64,000 nt of DNA from Nonomuraea maritima (GTDB lineage: Bacteria > Actinomycetota > Actinomycetes > Streptosporangiales > Streptosporangiaceae). Of this stretch, positions 24,624 to 33,061 are shown in pieces (position 1 is the first letter of the stretch; each line of letters begins with the position of its first letter). The DNA lies in the NCBI RefSeq assembly GCF_900100395.1, contig NZ_FNFB01000012.1, positions 1-64,000 on the forward strand. Direction: 5' to 3'. The notes under the pieces were generated by a model. The model saw only the letters and a list, made by a program, of their open reading frames with translations. It did not search any database and had not been told where the DNA came from. The translations under genes were made by a program, and so were the position numbers.

Positions 24624-25715
24624 TCAGGAGCACAGCTCCGTGGCAAGACGCTCGATCGTCTCACGTCCTTCCAGCGGGCGCAGCCAGGGTGCGGGCAGGG
24701 CGGCGGCGCCGTGCCAGGCGCCCAGCAGGTTGCCGCAGACCGAGCCGGTCGAGTCGCTGTCGCCTGAGTGGTTGACCGACAGCAGCAGCGCCCGCTCCAC
24801 GTCGGGCTCGGCCAGGGCGCAGTAGACCCCGATGGCCAGCGCCTCCTCGGCGATCCACGCGCCGCCCAGCGACTCCACCCGTTCCGCCGACGGCGTCCCG
24901 CTCGCGGCCAGCTCGAGGGCCGCGTCCAGCGCCGCCGTGGTCTCCTCGTGCGCGGGGCGGGCGGCGAGCAGGTCCATCGAGCGGCGGACGGACGGCTCCA
25001 GCGCCTCGCCGCTCATGAGGTACGCGACGATGGCCGCGAACGCTCCGGCGGCCAGGTAGCCGGTGGGGTGCCCGTGGGTGATCTGGGCGCACGCCGCCGA
25101 CAGCTCGAACGCCTCCTCGGGGCCGGGCACCAGGGGCGAGTACGCGACGAGCCCGAACGGCGCCGAGCGCATCACCGTGCCGCAGCCCTTGGAGGCGGGG
25201 TTGACCGGGCCGGGCCGGCCCAGCGGCGAAGGGCCGGGGAAGGGGGTGCGCACGCCCGACAGGCAAGCGTTGCCGGGGGCGCGCCGGGAGTACAGCCAGC
25301 CCTCCTCACGCAGCCACCCGGTGCGGTGGGAGCGGTCCGGCGGCGGGGGAGCGCGGTGGTGCTGGGTGTCGTCCCACCGCAGGTAAGCCGCCCGCACGGC
25401 CCGCACCGCCGCCGCGTACCCCTCGAACCCACCGCCAGGTCCTTGTGGGACAGCACCTGGCTCTTGGGGTTCATGAAATCGGGGAGCGGGGGGCGTGGTG
25501 CGGAAGGCCGCGAGGGCTTCTGCGGTGAAGAGGGTCATCTGGGTGTCGTCCGTGACGAGGCCCTTTGCTCCGCGCCATGTCGCGACATATCCCTGAATAC
25601 TGCCGCGATGTTCGCGAAGAATGTCCGCTAATGACTGGAATTCGATCGGAGCCCCGAGCGCGTCGCCGATCGCACCGCCCAGCAGGCAGCCGCGGACCCG
25701 TTCCTGAACGTCCAT
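24624..25715 (-). CDS. ADP-ribosylglycohydrolase family protein
   Basis: A 363-residue member of the ADP-ribosyl-glycohydrolase (DraG) family. The metal-binding motifs are present: GAIGDALGAPIEF near the N-terminus, TDDTQMTLFTAEAL near residue 55, and NHSGDSDSTGSVCGNLLGA near the C-terminus. Such enzymes remove ADP-ribose from proteins or nucleic acids using two Mg2+ or Mn2+ ions. The region after TDDT carries a Pro-rich insert (HHRAPPPPDRSHRTG) seen in actinomycete members. The chosen ATG begins MDVQERVRGCLLGG, the normal N-terminus; the longer frame before it is not protein-like. It is divergent from the S15 peptidase. Confidence 0.88.
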   Translation of the reverse strand: MDVQERVRGCLLGGAIGDALGAPIEFQSLADILREHRGSIQGYVATWRGAKGLVTDDTQMTLFTAEALAAFRTTPPAPRFHEPQEPGAVPQGPGGGFEGYAAAVRAVRAAYLRWDDTQHHRAPPPPDRSHRTGWLREEGWLYSRRAPGNACLSGVRTPFPGPSPLGRPGPVNPASKGCGTVMRSAPFGLVAYSPLVPGPEEAFELSAACAQITHGHPTGYLAAGAFAAIVAYLMSGEALEPSVRRSMDLLAARPAHEETTAALDAALELAASGTPSAERVESLGGAWIAEEALAIGVYCALAEPDVERALLLSVNHSGDSDSTGSVCGNLLGAWHGAAALPAPWLRPLEGRETIERLATELCS

Positions 25716-25789
25716 ACTTCGATCTTGCCAGCTTCTGGTGCTTCTGGAAGATTTGCGTGTAATTTGATCAGAAGTCACGGAGGTCACGC

Positions 25790-27718
25790 GTGTCACATTT
25801 ACGACCCGCCCTCTTCGCCGTAACCCTCACCGTCGCCATGGCCGTGGCCACCCCGGCCCAGGCCGCCCCCGCCCCCGCTCCCAAGATCACCGTCCAGGAC
25901 GGGCACACCCAACCCGTCTTCTCCTACTCCGACGCCATTCGCGAGCACGTGTACGTCGAGTCGCCCGTCGACAGCGACTCCGACGGCAAGCTCGACAAGG
26001 TACGGGTGGACATCATCCGGCCGCGGGAGTCCGGCCCCGGGCTCAAGGTTCCCGTGATCATCGACGAGAGCCCGTACTACGACAACTCGGGCCGCGGCAA
26101 CGAGGGCGAGCGCAAGGTCTACGACGCCGACGGCAACGTGACCAAGTTCCCGCTCTTCTACGACAACTACTTCGTGCCGCGCGGCTACGCCGTCCTCAAC
26201 GTCGACATGATCGGCACCACCAAGTCCGACGGCTGCCCCGACATGGGCGGCGCCGCGGACGTGCTCGGCGGCAAGGCCGTCATCGACTGGCTGAACGGCC
26301 GCGCCAAGGCGTACAAGGCGGACGGCAGCCCGGCCGTCGCCGACTGGACGACCGGCAAGTCGGCGATGATCGGCAAGTCGTACGACGGCACGCTGGCCAA
26401 CGCCGTCGCCGCCACCGGCGTCAAGGGCCTGGAGACGATCGTGCCGATCTCGGCGATCAGCTCCTGGTACAAGTACCAGCGCTCGAACGGCGTCATCTAC
26501 AACTACGACTACATCTCGTACCTGACCAACGCCGTCGACACCGACCCCGACGAGAAGTGCCAGGCCGTCCGGGACGCGCTGAACGCCGCCGACGGCGACG
26601 AGACCGGCAACTACAACGCCCTGTGGGCCGAGCGCGACTACATCTCGGGCACGCTGGCCGACGTCCGCAAGGTCAAGGCGAGCGTCTTCGTCGTGCACAC
26701 GGTCAACGACCTCAACGTCAAGCCGGACAACTTCTCCACCTGGTGGCAGGAGCTGGCCGAGCGGAACGTGCCGCGCAAGATCTGGGTCGGCCAGACCCAG
26801 CACGTGGACCCGTTCGACTTCGAGGGCCGGCGCGGGCTGTGGGTGGACACCCTGCACCGCTGGTTCGACTACTGGCTGCACGGCGTCCAGAACGGCATCA
26901 TGAAGGAGCCGCGCGCCGACGTCGAGGTGGCCCCGGCGCAGTGGACCACCGAGCGCGACTGGCCGGCGCCGCACACGCGCAAGACCACGCTGCGCCCGTC
27001 CGCCGACGGCACCCTCGGCCTCGACCGTCCCGCCAAGGGCAGCACGGCCACGTTCACCGACACCCGGATGAACGAGAACGCCATGGTCGCCGACGTCGGC
27101 ACGCCGAACCCGGGCCGGATCGCGTTCACCACGGAGGAACTGCCCGCCGACATGCGCCTGTCCGGCACGCCCACGGTCGATCTGCGGGTCAAGCTGGACC
27201 AGCCGACGTCCAACCTGACGGCGCTGCTCGTGGACTTCGGCGAGGACACCCGCGTCGACTGGCGGCGCGGGCAGGGCATCACCACCCTCACCGAGGAGGA
27301 CTGCTACGGCGAGAGCACCGCGGACGACGACGCCTGCTACCGCAAGACCGTCACCAACGTCGCCACCCGGCCGCTGGAGGTCATCGCCCGCGGCTGGATC
27401 GACGTGCAGAACCGTGACTCGCTGAGCCAGTCGTCGCCGCTGCGCGTCGGCCAGTACGGCAAGGTCAAGTGGCAGACCCTGCCGCAGGACTACACCTTCA
27501 AGCAGGGCCACCGCATCGGCCTGGTGATCGCCGGCACCGACTCCAACTACGTCGGCGACCAGGCGACCGGGGCGAACGTCACCGTCGACCTCAGCAAGAG
27601 CAGCGTCGTCGTGCCGTTCGTGTCCGACATGCCGCACCTGCCGAAGGGCAAGGGCAAGTTCCACGGGCCCGAGCGGGTGCAGCTGCCGCAGCCCGACGCC
27701 GAGGCCAGCTTCTTCTAG
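25790..27718 (+). CDS. Secreted Xaa-Pro dipeptidyl-peptidase (S15 family)
   Basis: A 642-residue exported enzyme. A Sec signal peptide covers residues 1-26 (cleavage near AQA-AP). The alpha/beta-hydrolase part carries nucleophile Ser197 in GKSYDG, Asp307 in VNDLNV and His338 in QTQHVDP. The C-terminal jelly-roll domain of the CocE/NonD type starts after about residue 390. The family cleaves N-terminal X-Pro dipeptides or related esters; actinomycete secreted members trim proline-rich peptides. The GTG start follows CACGGAGGTCACGC. Its stop shares the palindrome CTAG (27715-27718) with the stop of the convergent sigma-factor gene. Confidence 0.9.
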   Translation: MSHLRPALFAVTLTVAMAVATPAQAAPAPAPKITVQDGHTQPVFSYSDAIREHVYVESPVDSDSDGKLDKVRVDIIRPRESGPGLKVPVIIDESPYYDNSGRGNEGERKVYDADGNVTKFPLFYDNYFVPRGYAVLNVDMIGTTKSDGCPDMGGAADVLGGKAVIDWLNGRAKAYKADGSPAVADWTTGKSAMIGKSYDGTLANAVAATGVKGLETIVPISAISSWYKYQRSNGVIYNYDYISYLTNAVDTDPDEKCQAVRDALNAADGDETGNYNALWAERDYISGTLADVRKVKASVFVVHTVNDLNVKPDNFSTWWQELAERNVPRKIWVGQTQHVDPFDFEGRRGLWVDTLHRWFDYWLHGVQNGIMKEPRADVEVAPAQWTTERDWPAPHTRKTTLRPSADGTLGLDRPAKGSTATFTDTRMNENAMVADVGTPNPGRIAFTTEELPADMRLSGTPTVDLRVKLDQPTSNLTALLVDFGEDTRVDWRRGQGITTLTEEDCYGESTADDDACYRKTVTNVATRPLEVIARGWIDVQNRDSLSQSSPLRVGQYGKVKWQTLPQDYTFKQGHRIGLVIAGTDSNYVGDQATGANVTVDLSKSSVVVPFVSDMPHLPKGKGKFHGPERVQLPQPDAEASFF

Positions 27719-29052
27719 CCTCCGGCGGCGAGCGTCCCGGGCTCCGCGGAGCCCGGGACCTCGTGCGCGGCAGCGGTGACCTCGGCCGCCCAGCGTGACG
27801 GGCCGTGCAGCAGCACGCTCGTCTGGGCGGCCGCTTTCGTGATCACGACCGGGTGCTCGCGCGCGTTCATGACGGCCCACACCAGGCCCGCCGCCAGCAG
27901 CACCACCCCCATGGCCAGGCCCAGCCTGGCCACCAGCCGCAGCGGCGCGCCGGTCTCGGCGTCGTCGTCCGGCGGCGGCTCCCGCCAGAAGTCCTCGTCC
28001 TCAGGACGGACGCCGCCCGCCGGCTCGATCCCGCCGTACCGGATGAGGGCGCGCGCCCCGTTGCTCTCGCCCACGGTGGTGACGGTGTAGACGAGCTTGT
28101 CGCCGTACGCCCCGCCACGGAAGGGCCTGGTACGGCTCGGCGGCGTGAACGGGTGTCGCCCGCGGACCGCGGGCGCGGCAGGAAGCTCCTGGTCGGCGGC
28201 GGCCGCGCCCGCCGCCGACCAGGGCTTTCCCGCGGTCGCCGTCGTGGGGTCGGCGACCGGGGCGGGCAGCATGGCATCGGCGCTCGGCGGGACCGGGGTT
28301 CCGGTATCCACCTGCAGGCGCGCCTGCACAGGGAAGCCGTCCGCCCGCCAGAGAGGCCCCTGTCCTGGCAGCGGCTGCGCCGACGCCAGCCGGTTGGGAA
28401 GCGTGCCGGGCGGTGCCGTGATCGGCAGGCGGCGCAGCAGCGCCCCGGCCGTCATCGTCCTGGGCGCGGCCCGGCAGGTCGCGCAGGACTGGATGTGCCG
28501 GCCGATCCGCGCCCTGGCCCGTCGCCCCGGCGCGGTGACCCATTCGGACACCCGCGCCGACAGGTCGGGGCAGCCGTCGCGGGAGCGCGCGGCCACGATC
28601 GCCGCGAACCACTCCTCCAGGCCGTTCGCGGCCCGGGTGACGACGGCGCGGACCTCGTCCTGGCGCAGGTCGAAGATGGCGGCGAGCTCCTGGTCGGCCA
28701 GGCCGTGCCGTACGGACAGGTCGAGCAGCTCGCGCTGCGGGCGGTCGAGGGACAGCAGCGCCTCGGGCAGCAGCTCGGACATCCGGCCGGGCCGTGACCA
28801 CGAGCCGATGCTCGCGGGCCCGGCGACGACCGCGCGGTGCGCCCGTGCCACCGCGTACAGCCACGCCCGGCGCAGGGCCGGGTCCACGACGCGGTCCGCG
28901 TACAGGTGAGCTGTCAGCGCGGCTCCGGCGACCGCCTGCTCGGCGTCGGCCGTGGCGAGCTCGGTGCGGCAGTAGTCGTACAGGCGGGCGCCGTGCTTGT
29001 CGCACAGGTCGCGGACGGCCTGGCGCGCGTCGTCGGACATGGTCCGCCACAT
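27715..29052 (-). CDS. Membrane-tethered sigma-70-type factor with a ZAS-like motif
   Basis: A 445-residue protein with an unusual layout. Residues 5-150 resemble a divergent ECF sigma factor: a region-2-like part (ARLYDYCRTELAT to WLYAVARAHRAV) and a region-4-like helix-turn-helix (LSLDRPQRELLDL and LADQELAAIFDLRQDEV). Then comes His186-x3-Cys190-x2-Cys193, the zinc-binding pattern of anti-sigma factors. A Pro/Ala-rich linker follows, with one membrane span at about 375-396 and an outside tail. GAGGAGGT lies 8 bases before the ATG. It ends the minus-strand block that also encodes the monooxygenase and racemase. Confidence 0.7.
   Translation of the reverse strand: MWRTMSDDARQAVRDLCDKHGARLYDYCRTELATADAEQAVAGAALTAHLYADRVVDPALRRAWLYAVARAHRAVVAGPASIGSWSRPGRMSELLPEALLSLDRPQRELLDLSVRHGLADQELAAIFDLRQDEVRAVVTRAANGLEEWFAAIVAARSRDGCPDLSARVSEWVTAPGRRARARIGRHIQSCATCRAAPRTMTAGALLRRLPITAPPGTLPNRLASAQPLPGQGPLWRADGFPVQARLQVDTGTPVPPSADAMLPAPVADPTTATAGKPWSAAGAAAADQELPAAPAVRGRHPFTPPSRTRPFRGGAYGDKLVYTVTTVGESNGARALIRYGGIEPAGGVRPEDEDFWREPPPDDDAETGAPLRLVARLGLAMGVVLLAAGLVWAVMNAREHPVVITKAAAQTSVLLHGPSRWAAEVTAAAHEVPGSAEPGTLAAGG
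27734..27759. terminator. Perfect 26-base palindrome at the convergent junction
   Basis: The arms GTCCCGGGCTCCG and CGGAGCCCGGGAC are perfectly complementary with no spacer. It lies 16 bases past the S15 peptidase stop and inside the last codons of the convergent sigma-factor gene, so it is probably the peptidase terminator embedded in coding sequence. Confidence 0.6.
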
Positions 29053-29103
29053 CGGCGTTCACCTCCTCTCTCTGTACGCGCTCTCTGTACGCGGTCGCGA
29101 GGT

Positions 29104-30315
29104 TCATGACCTCCCGACGGGGTTCGGCACGGCGCGGGACGCCGCCCATGACGCCGTGTGCGGCACGGTGTCCAGCAGCGATGCCTGCGCCAGGTACGCG
29201 CGGGTCGCGTCCGGATCGCCGGCGATGGCCCGCAACCCGGCCGTGGCCGCGTCGAGGCGCGCGCTGTCGTGCTCGCGCACCCCCATCCGCCGCGCCTCGC
29301 GGGGCGGCAGCACCCGTTGCAGCACCACCGAGCGCCGCCGCCAGGCCCAGGCCTCCAGCGCGGCCGCCGGTGCCTGCCCGCCGATCACGGCGGTGATCAC
29401 GCCGGCCAGCTCGACGGCGTCGTGGATGCCGGCGTTCATGTTGAGCCCGCCGACCGTGGAGGTGAGGTGCGCGGCGTCGCCCACGAACAGCACCCGCCCG
29501 CACCGGTACGAGCTCAGCACCCCCCGCGACAGCCAGAACCGGTCGGCGCCGGTGATCCTGATCGGCCCGCCGAGGCCCGGGAGCGCCCGGCGGACCAGCA
29601 GCGACAGGTTCGAAGGCGACAGGGGTTCGTGCGCGTCGCACGGGATCTTGAAGATGATCCGCCAGTGGTCGGGCAGCCCGAACAGCGTGCACGACTGCTG
29701 CAGGTCGCGTACGTGGGTCAGCGGCGCGAGGCTCGGCAGCATCCGGTCCAGCGGCGAGTCGACGAACACCCGCAGCGCCTGCGCCTGGTGCGCCGAGCGC
29801 GGCAGGGGCAGCCCGAGCACGCCCCGCACGGTGCTCTGGGCGCCGTCGGCGGCGATCAGGTAGCGGCCCAGCGTCCAGGTGTGGCCGACGCGGACCCGGA
29901 CGCCCGTGCCGCCCTCGGCGACGCCGTCGACGTGGGCGCCGAAGCGCACCTCCGCCTCCGGGCAGGCATTCAGGGCCTCCAGCAGCAGCGCCGTGAGCGA
30001 CGCCTGGTCGAGGTGCATACGGAACGGATGCCGGGTCAGGCCGTCGAGCCGGTTCATCCCCATCTCGGCCAGCACCATCCCGGACCGGTCGCGCCACTGC
30101 ACCCGGTCCACCACCCGCCCGGCGGCGACCAGCCGGGAGGCGACGCCGAGCTCGTCCAGCAGGTCGAGCGTGGCGGGGTGGAAGGTGCACGCGCGCGGCC
30201 GGCGGGGCAGCTCGTTCTCGCGCTCCAGGACGGTCACCCGGATCCCGGCCCTGGCCAGGACGAGCGCCGCGGCCAGCCCCGCGGGCCCGGCCCCGGCGAC
30301 GACGACGCCGTTCAT
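29104..30315 (-). CDS. FAD-dependent aromatic-ring-type monooxygenase
   Basis: A 403-residue class A flavoprotein monooxygenase. The FAD-binding GxGxxG motif is VVAGAGPAGLAAALVLARAG at the N-terminus, the DG motif is LIAADGAQSTVRG near residue 155, and the GD motif is VLFVGDAAHLTSTVGGLNMN near residue 280. These are the three signatures of the p-hydroxybenzoate hydroxylase family, which hydroxylates aromatic or polyketide substrates with NAD(P)H and oxygen. The start codon overlaps the racemase stop (ATGA), so both proteins are made from one message and may act on the same compound. The sigma-factor gene follows after 51 bases. Confidence 0.88.
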   Translation of the reverse strand: MNGVVVAGAGPAGLAAALVLARAGIRVTVLERENELPRRPRACTFHPATLDLLDELGVASRLVAAGRVVDRVQWRDRSGMVLAEMGMNRLDGLTRHPFRMHLDQASLTALLLEALNACPEAEVRFGAHVDGVAEGGTGVRVRVGHTWTLGRYLIAADGAQSTVRGVLGLPLPRSAHQAQALRVFVDSPLDRMLPSLAPLTHVRDLQQSCTLFGLPDHWRIIFKIPCDAHEPLSPSNLSLLVRRALPGLGGPIRITGADRFWLSRGVLSSYRCGRVLFVGDAAHLTSTVGGLNMNAGIHDAVELAGVITAVIGGQAPAAALEAWAWRRRSVVLQRVLPPREARRMGVREHDSARLDAATAGLRAIAGDPDATRAYLAQASLLDTVPHTASWAASRAVPNPVGRS

Positions 30316-31055
30316 GCGGTGTGTCTCCTGGGCTCCTGTTCCTGCGTGTGACGGCGATGGGGCACCCGGCTGAGCGTGACGTGCCCGCCGGTGGCCCGGG
30401 ACAGCGCCCACCAGGCCGTGCAGAGGTTGGACGTGAGCAGCGTCCGGTCGTTGCCGCGGGTGAGCCGAGCCAGTACGGGCAGCGTGGCCATGCCGGTGCC
30501 GGTGAACAGCAGCACCGCGTCGCCGGGCGGCTCGGCCAGTTCGACCTGGCTGATCAGTTCGGCGGGGGTGACCGCGTAGGAGGAGTAGCCGTGTTCTGCG
30601 CGTACCTGGACGACCTGGGTGACGTTGATGCCGGCCGACTTCCAGAACCGCTCGGCCAGCTCCGTCACCCACGGCTGGTACGGCGACACCAGCACGATGT
30701 CGCTCACCCTCGCGTGGTCGAGCGCCTCGCGGGTGGCCAGCGTGGAGGACGCGAACGGCACCCCGGTCGCCTCCGACAGGTCGGCGCACTGCTCGCGGTC
30801 CTCGTCGGGGCCGAGCAGGTAGCGGGGTTCGCTGCAGGCCATGACCATCGCGTTCAGGCGCAGGCCGCCGAACGCGTCCGTCATGGCGTACAGGGCCGCG
30901 TTGTAGCCTTCCAGCCGGTCGGCGTGCGACAGCCCGGGACGTACGGGGAAGCGGGCGACGTGCATGTCGGCGCGTGACCCGAGCAGCCGGGTCAGCTCCG
31001 GCTCGGCCGACGGGTTGGGAGGCGCCACGATCACGCCTACTCTGCCGCGGTTCAC
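30312..31055 (-). CDS. Asp/Glu racemase superfamily protein (maleate isomerase-like)
   Basis: A 247-residue protein starting VNRGRVGVIVAPPNPSAEPE. Cys74 in MVMACSEPRY and Cys212 in SNLCTAWWAL are placed like the two catalytic cysteines of the Asp/Glu racemase superfamily. The N-terminal GVIVAPPNP and overall size fit the branch with maleate cis-trans isomerase and arylmalonate decarboxylase. It has no Shine-Dalgarno site of its own: the GTG start overlaps the TGA of a 13-codon leader as GTGA. Coupling to an FAD monooxygenase parallels the nicotinate pathway, but the other enzymes of that pathway are absent, so the substrate is open. Confidence 0.75.
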   Translation of the reverse strand: MNRGRVGVIVAPPNPSAEPELTRLLGSRADMHVARFPVRPGLSHADRLEGYNAALYAMTDAFGGLRLNAMVMACSEPRYLLGPDEDREQCADLSEATGVPFASSTLATREALDHARVSDIVLVSPYQPWVTELAERFWKSAGINVTQVVQVRAEHGYSSYAVTPAELISQVELAEPPGDAVLLFTGTGMATLPVLARLTRGNDRTLLTSNLCTAWWALSRATGGHVTLSRVPHRRHTQEQEPRRHTA

Positions 31056-31093
31056 GGTGCATCCCGGCGTGCGGGGGCGGGGACGGTGCGCAT
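31052..31093 (-). CDS. 13-codon coupled leader peptide
   Basis: ATG at 31091-31093 is preceded by AGGAG with 7-base spacing and encodes MRTVPAPARRDAP, then TGA at 31052-31054. The TGA overlaps the GTG start of the racemase gene (31053-31055) as GTGA, and the racemase start has no good ribosome binding site of its own. The simplest reading is a translational-coupling leader; the peptide could also have a role itself. Seen directly in the sequence; translation not proven. Confidence 0.5.
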   Translation of the reverse strand: MRTVPAPARRDAP

Positions 31094-31123
31094 GAGGGTT
31101 CTCCTGTGCGGGAAGGCGGGGGT

Positions 31124-31324
31124 TCAGGAGGCGCGGTGGCTCAGCGCCTGGTCGATCTCGGTGATGGCCTGGACGGACACCTGCCTGATGCGGCGCAGCC
31201 GGTGCACGGTGCGCGCCGGTCGCGCCCCTTCGTCGCGGTCCTCGCCGGGCCGTGCGCCCTTCGGGTGGACTTCGTGCGGCCGCGGCCTGCGCAGCTCCTC
31301 TGAGGTGGGCCCCGTGGTGAGCAT
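31124..31324 (-). CDS. 66-residue charged protein of unknown function
   Basis: ATG at 31322-31324 with CAGGAG 5 bases before it. The product is very rich in Arg, Glu and His: MLTTGPTSEELRRPRPHE, a basic-acidic middle with GARPGEDRDEGARPARTV, and a more regular, helix-like end HRLRRIRQVSVQAITEIDQ. There is no signal peptide or membrane span, and no family that I recognise. It ends 30 bases before the coupled leader of the racemase gene, so it is part of the same transcript. The frame stays open far upstream, so it could instead be the C-terminus of a longer membrane protein. A peptide-precursor role is possible but speculative. Confidence 0.5.
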   Translation of the reverse strand: MLTTGPTSEELRRPRPHEVHPKGARPGEDRDEGARPARTVHRLRRIRQVSVQAITEIDQALSHRAS

Positions 31325-32227
31325 GCTCGCTCCTGTCCTTAGCGGGTGGTCGATCCGATGGGGGATGGTTCGCGAGTTCCTGGCGGGCTCGGGCGCGCGT
31401 TCGAGCGCGCCGGCCGGTCGGTCGCCGAGCAGGCGGCGGCCGGCGAGGAGCCGGCACGGTGTTGCCGGCTCCTCTTCCGCCGCGCGATGGGGCCGGTGCC
31501 CGGCCCCACGTCCCGACGCCACGGCGACCCGCACCAGCGCTGTGGCGGCGAGCAGAACGGCGGCCGGCGGGGCCGCCACCGGGACGGAGGGCTTCCCGCA
31601 CACGGCCCTCCATGGGAACCTCCCGCTGGGCGGCACCTGGGGTGGTCCGTGGACCGGCGTTCTGGCGCCCATCACGCCGATCGCCTCCCTGGCTCGGGTT
31701 CCCGTCCGGCGGCGCCGCCCTGGGGCGGGCCGCTGTGCATCCCGCCGGGCCCGGCGCGGGCGCGGCACGCCCCGCGCCCGGCCGGGCCGGCGGGAAGTGA
31801 ACCGGACCCTGGTGCAACCCCTCCGCCTGGCCAGCACGCCAGCCGCTACCGCGCTGGTCAGCAACACCGCGCCGAATGGTTCGGGCACGTGCCGCACGGT
31901 GCTGGGGGGAAACGCCGGGTCCGGCGCCGATGACGCTGCCACCGATCTCATGCGAAGGGCAGCCGGAGCACACCGCGGACGCCCGACCAGGAGGGCGAAC
32001 GGCACCCCGGCCGGTCGCTCGCCCGGTCGCGTGGCCCGCGATGTGGCCGCCGCCTGATGGCAACGCCGCAATGTGTGCGCGCTCGCGCGCGCTCGTCTTC
32101 CCGGCCGCCCTGACCGTGGGTGTGGTGGTTGTGGTGGTCGGGCGGCCGTGATCCTTGGGGGTGGTCAGGGGGCCGTGGTGGTGCCGGCCGTCCCTGGTGG
32201 TCGCGGCGGGTGCCGCGGTGCGGGGGT
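31325..32227 (-). other. Unassigned 900-base region, probably coding on the minus strand
   Basis: Counting G+C by position in several 60-base lines between 31380 and 31910 shows the coding-like order expected for a minus-strand frame that is open from about 31951 to 31124. That frame has two hydrophobic stretches (PFGAVLLTSAVAAGVLA and AAVLLAATALVRVAVA) and a very Arg/Pro-rich middle, but no start with a convincing ribosome binding site. From 31920 to 32227 the bias disappears. A different minus-strand frame begins with an ATGA overlap at 32231 and a Thr/His-rich run, but its position-specific composition is not coding-like. I therefore assign no gene. Confidence 0.35.
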
Positions 32228-33061
32228 TCATGGTGTGATCACCGCGCTCACGTCGTCGGTGCCGCCGACGTCCACGTTGGGCACGCTGATGCACACCAGG
32301 CGTTCGGTCAGTCCGGCGCCGCGGCCGGAGACGTCCCTGGCCGTGCCGGAGGCCGGGTGGGCACGCCTGCGACCGGCGGGCATGGAGACGTCGCCGAGTC
32401 CGTCCGTCCAGAGGTCGCGTGCCGGGGCGTCCAGGAGGTACTGCGGCGCGCCTCCCGCCACCATCCGGGCGACCTTCCCGGCGAGCGCGAGATGCTCGCC
32501 GCAGCGCCGCGCGACCTTGGCCTCCAGCCCGGCCACCTGCGCGAGCCTGAGCCGCAGCGGCTCCAGCGAGGAGCGGCGTTCCAGCCCGCGGAGGTCGGAC
32601 AGCCGCTCTGGCCAGCGCAGCTCGTCGCGGCAGCGCGCCTCGACCACGGCCGCCAGGTAGCCGGGCGGGCAGCCCTGGTGGCGCAGCCGGGTGGCGAGCA
32701 TGACCGCCATGAACGCCGTACGGTCGAAGTGGGCGAGCCGCCCGCTCAGGGCGGCGCCCAGCATGCGGGCGCGGTGCCCGAGGAAGACGGCGCTCCAGCC
32801 GAGCAGCAACAGCCGGTCGGGTCCTGTCTCGGTATGCCATCCGGCCAGCCGCAGCTCGCGGGCCATCCGGTGGTGGACGTGCCAGCGCTGACGTGGAGCG
32901 TCGAGCCAGACCTGCACCCCGCCCAGCGGCAGGCTCGCGACCTGCACGTCGACGCCGGCCGCCGGTGCGGCCACCCGGGCGCAGATGCGCCGGACGGCCT
33001 GCTCCTGGCCGAGGGAGGTCGCCTCAAGGTGCGGCGAAGCGCCCGTGGAATCCATGGTCAC
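32228..33061 (-). CDS. 277-residue protein of unknown function
   Basis: The GTG at 33059-33061 has AGGAGGT 8 bases before it. Residues 10-100 include VDVQVASLPLGGVQVWLD and WHVHHRMARELRLAGWHTE, which look like strands and helices of a compact fold. The middle is helical with many Arg and Leu (ERLSDLRGLERRSSLEPLRL). The C-terminus LVCISVPNVDVGGTDDVSA is more beta-like. No catalytic motif, signal peptide or membrane span is visible and I recognise no family. It is the first gene of the minus-strand block leading to the racemase, monooxygenase and sigma factor, divergent from the XRE regulator gene, so it may be the primary target of that regulator. Confidence 0.65.
   Translation of the reverse strand: MTMDSTGASPHLEATSLGQEQAVRRICARVAAPAAGVDVQVASLPLGGVQVWLDAPRQRWHVHHRMARELRLAGWHTETGPDRLLLLGWSAVFLGHRARMLGAALSGRLAHFDRTAFMAVMLATRLRHQGCPPGYLAAVVEARCRDELRWPERLSDLRGLERRSSLEPLRLRLAQVAGLEAKVARRCGEHLALAGKVARMVAGGAPQYLLDAPARDLWTDGLGDVSMPAGRRRAHPASGTARDVSGRGAGLTERLVCISVPNVDVGGTDDVSAVITP

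Noticed and set aside
29104..31055. Racemase-monooxygenase pair as part of a nicotinate degradation pathway
   Set aside because: Maleate isomerase and an aromatic monooxygenase both occur in that pathway, but no dioxygenase, deformylase or amidase gene is near, so the pathway assignment is not supported.
31501..32220. Thr/His-rich frame beginning with an ATGA overlap at the end of the 277-residue gene
   Set aside because: No stop codon before the racemase gene and a coding-unlike base composition by position; the ATGA may be fortuitous.
30312..32840. An 842-codon open minus-strand frame upstream of and including the racemase gene
   Set aside because: Only its last 247 codons have protein-like sequence. 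Positional G+C upstream favours another frame between 31380 and 31910, so the long open frame is a consequence of high G+C.
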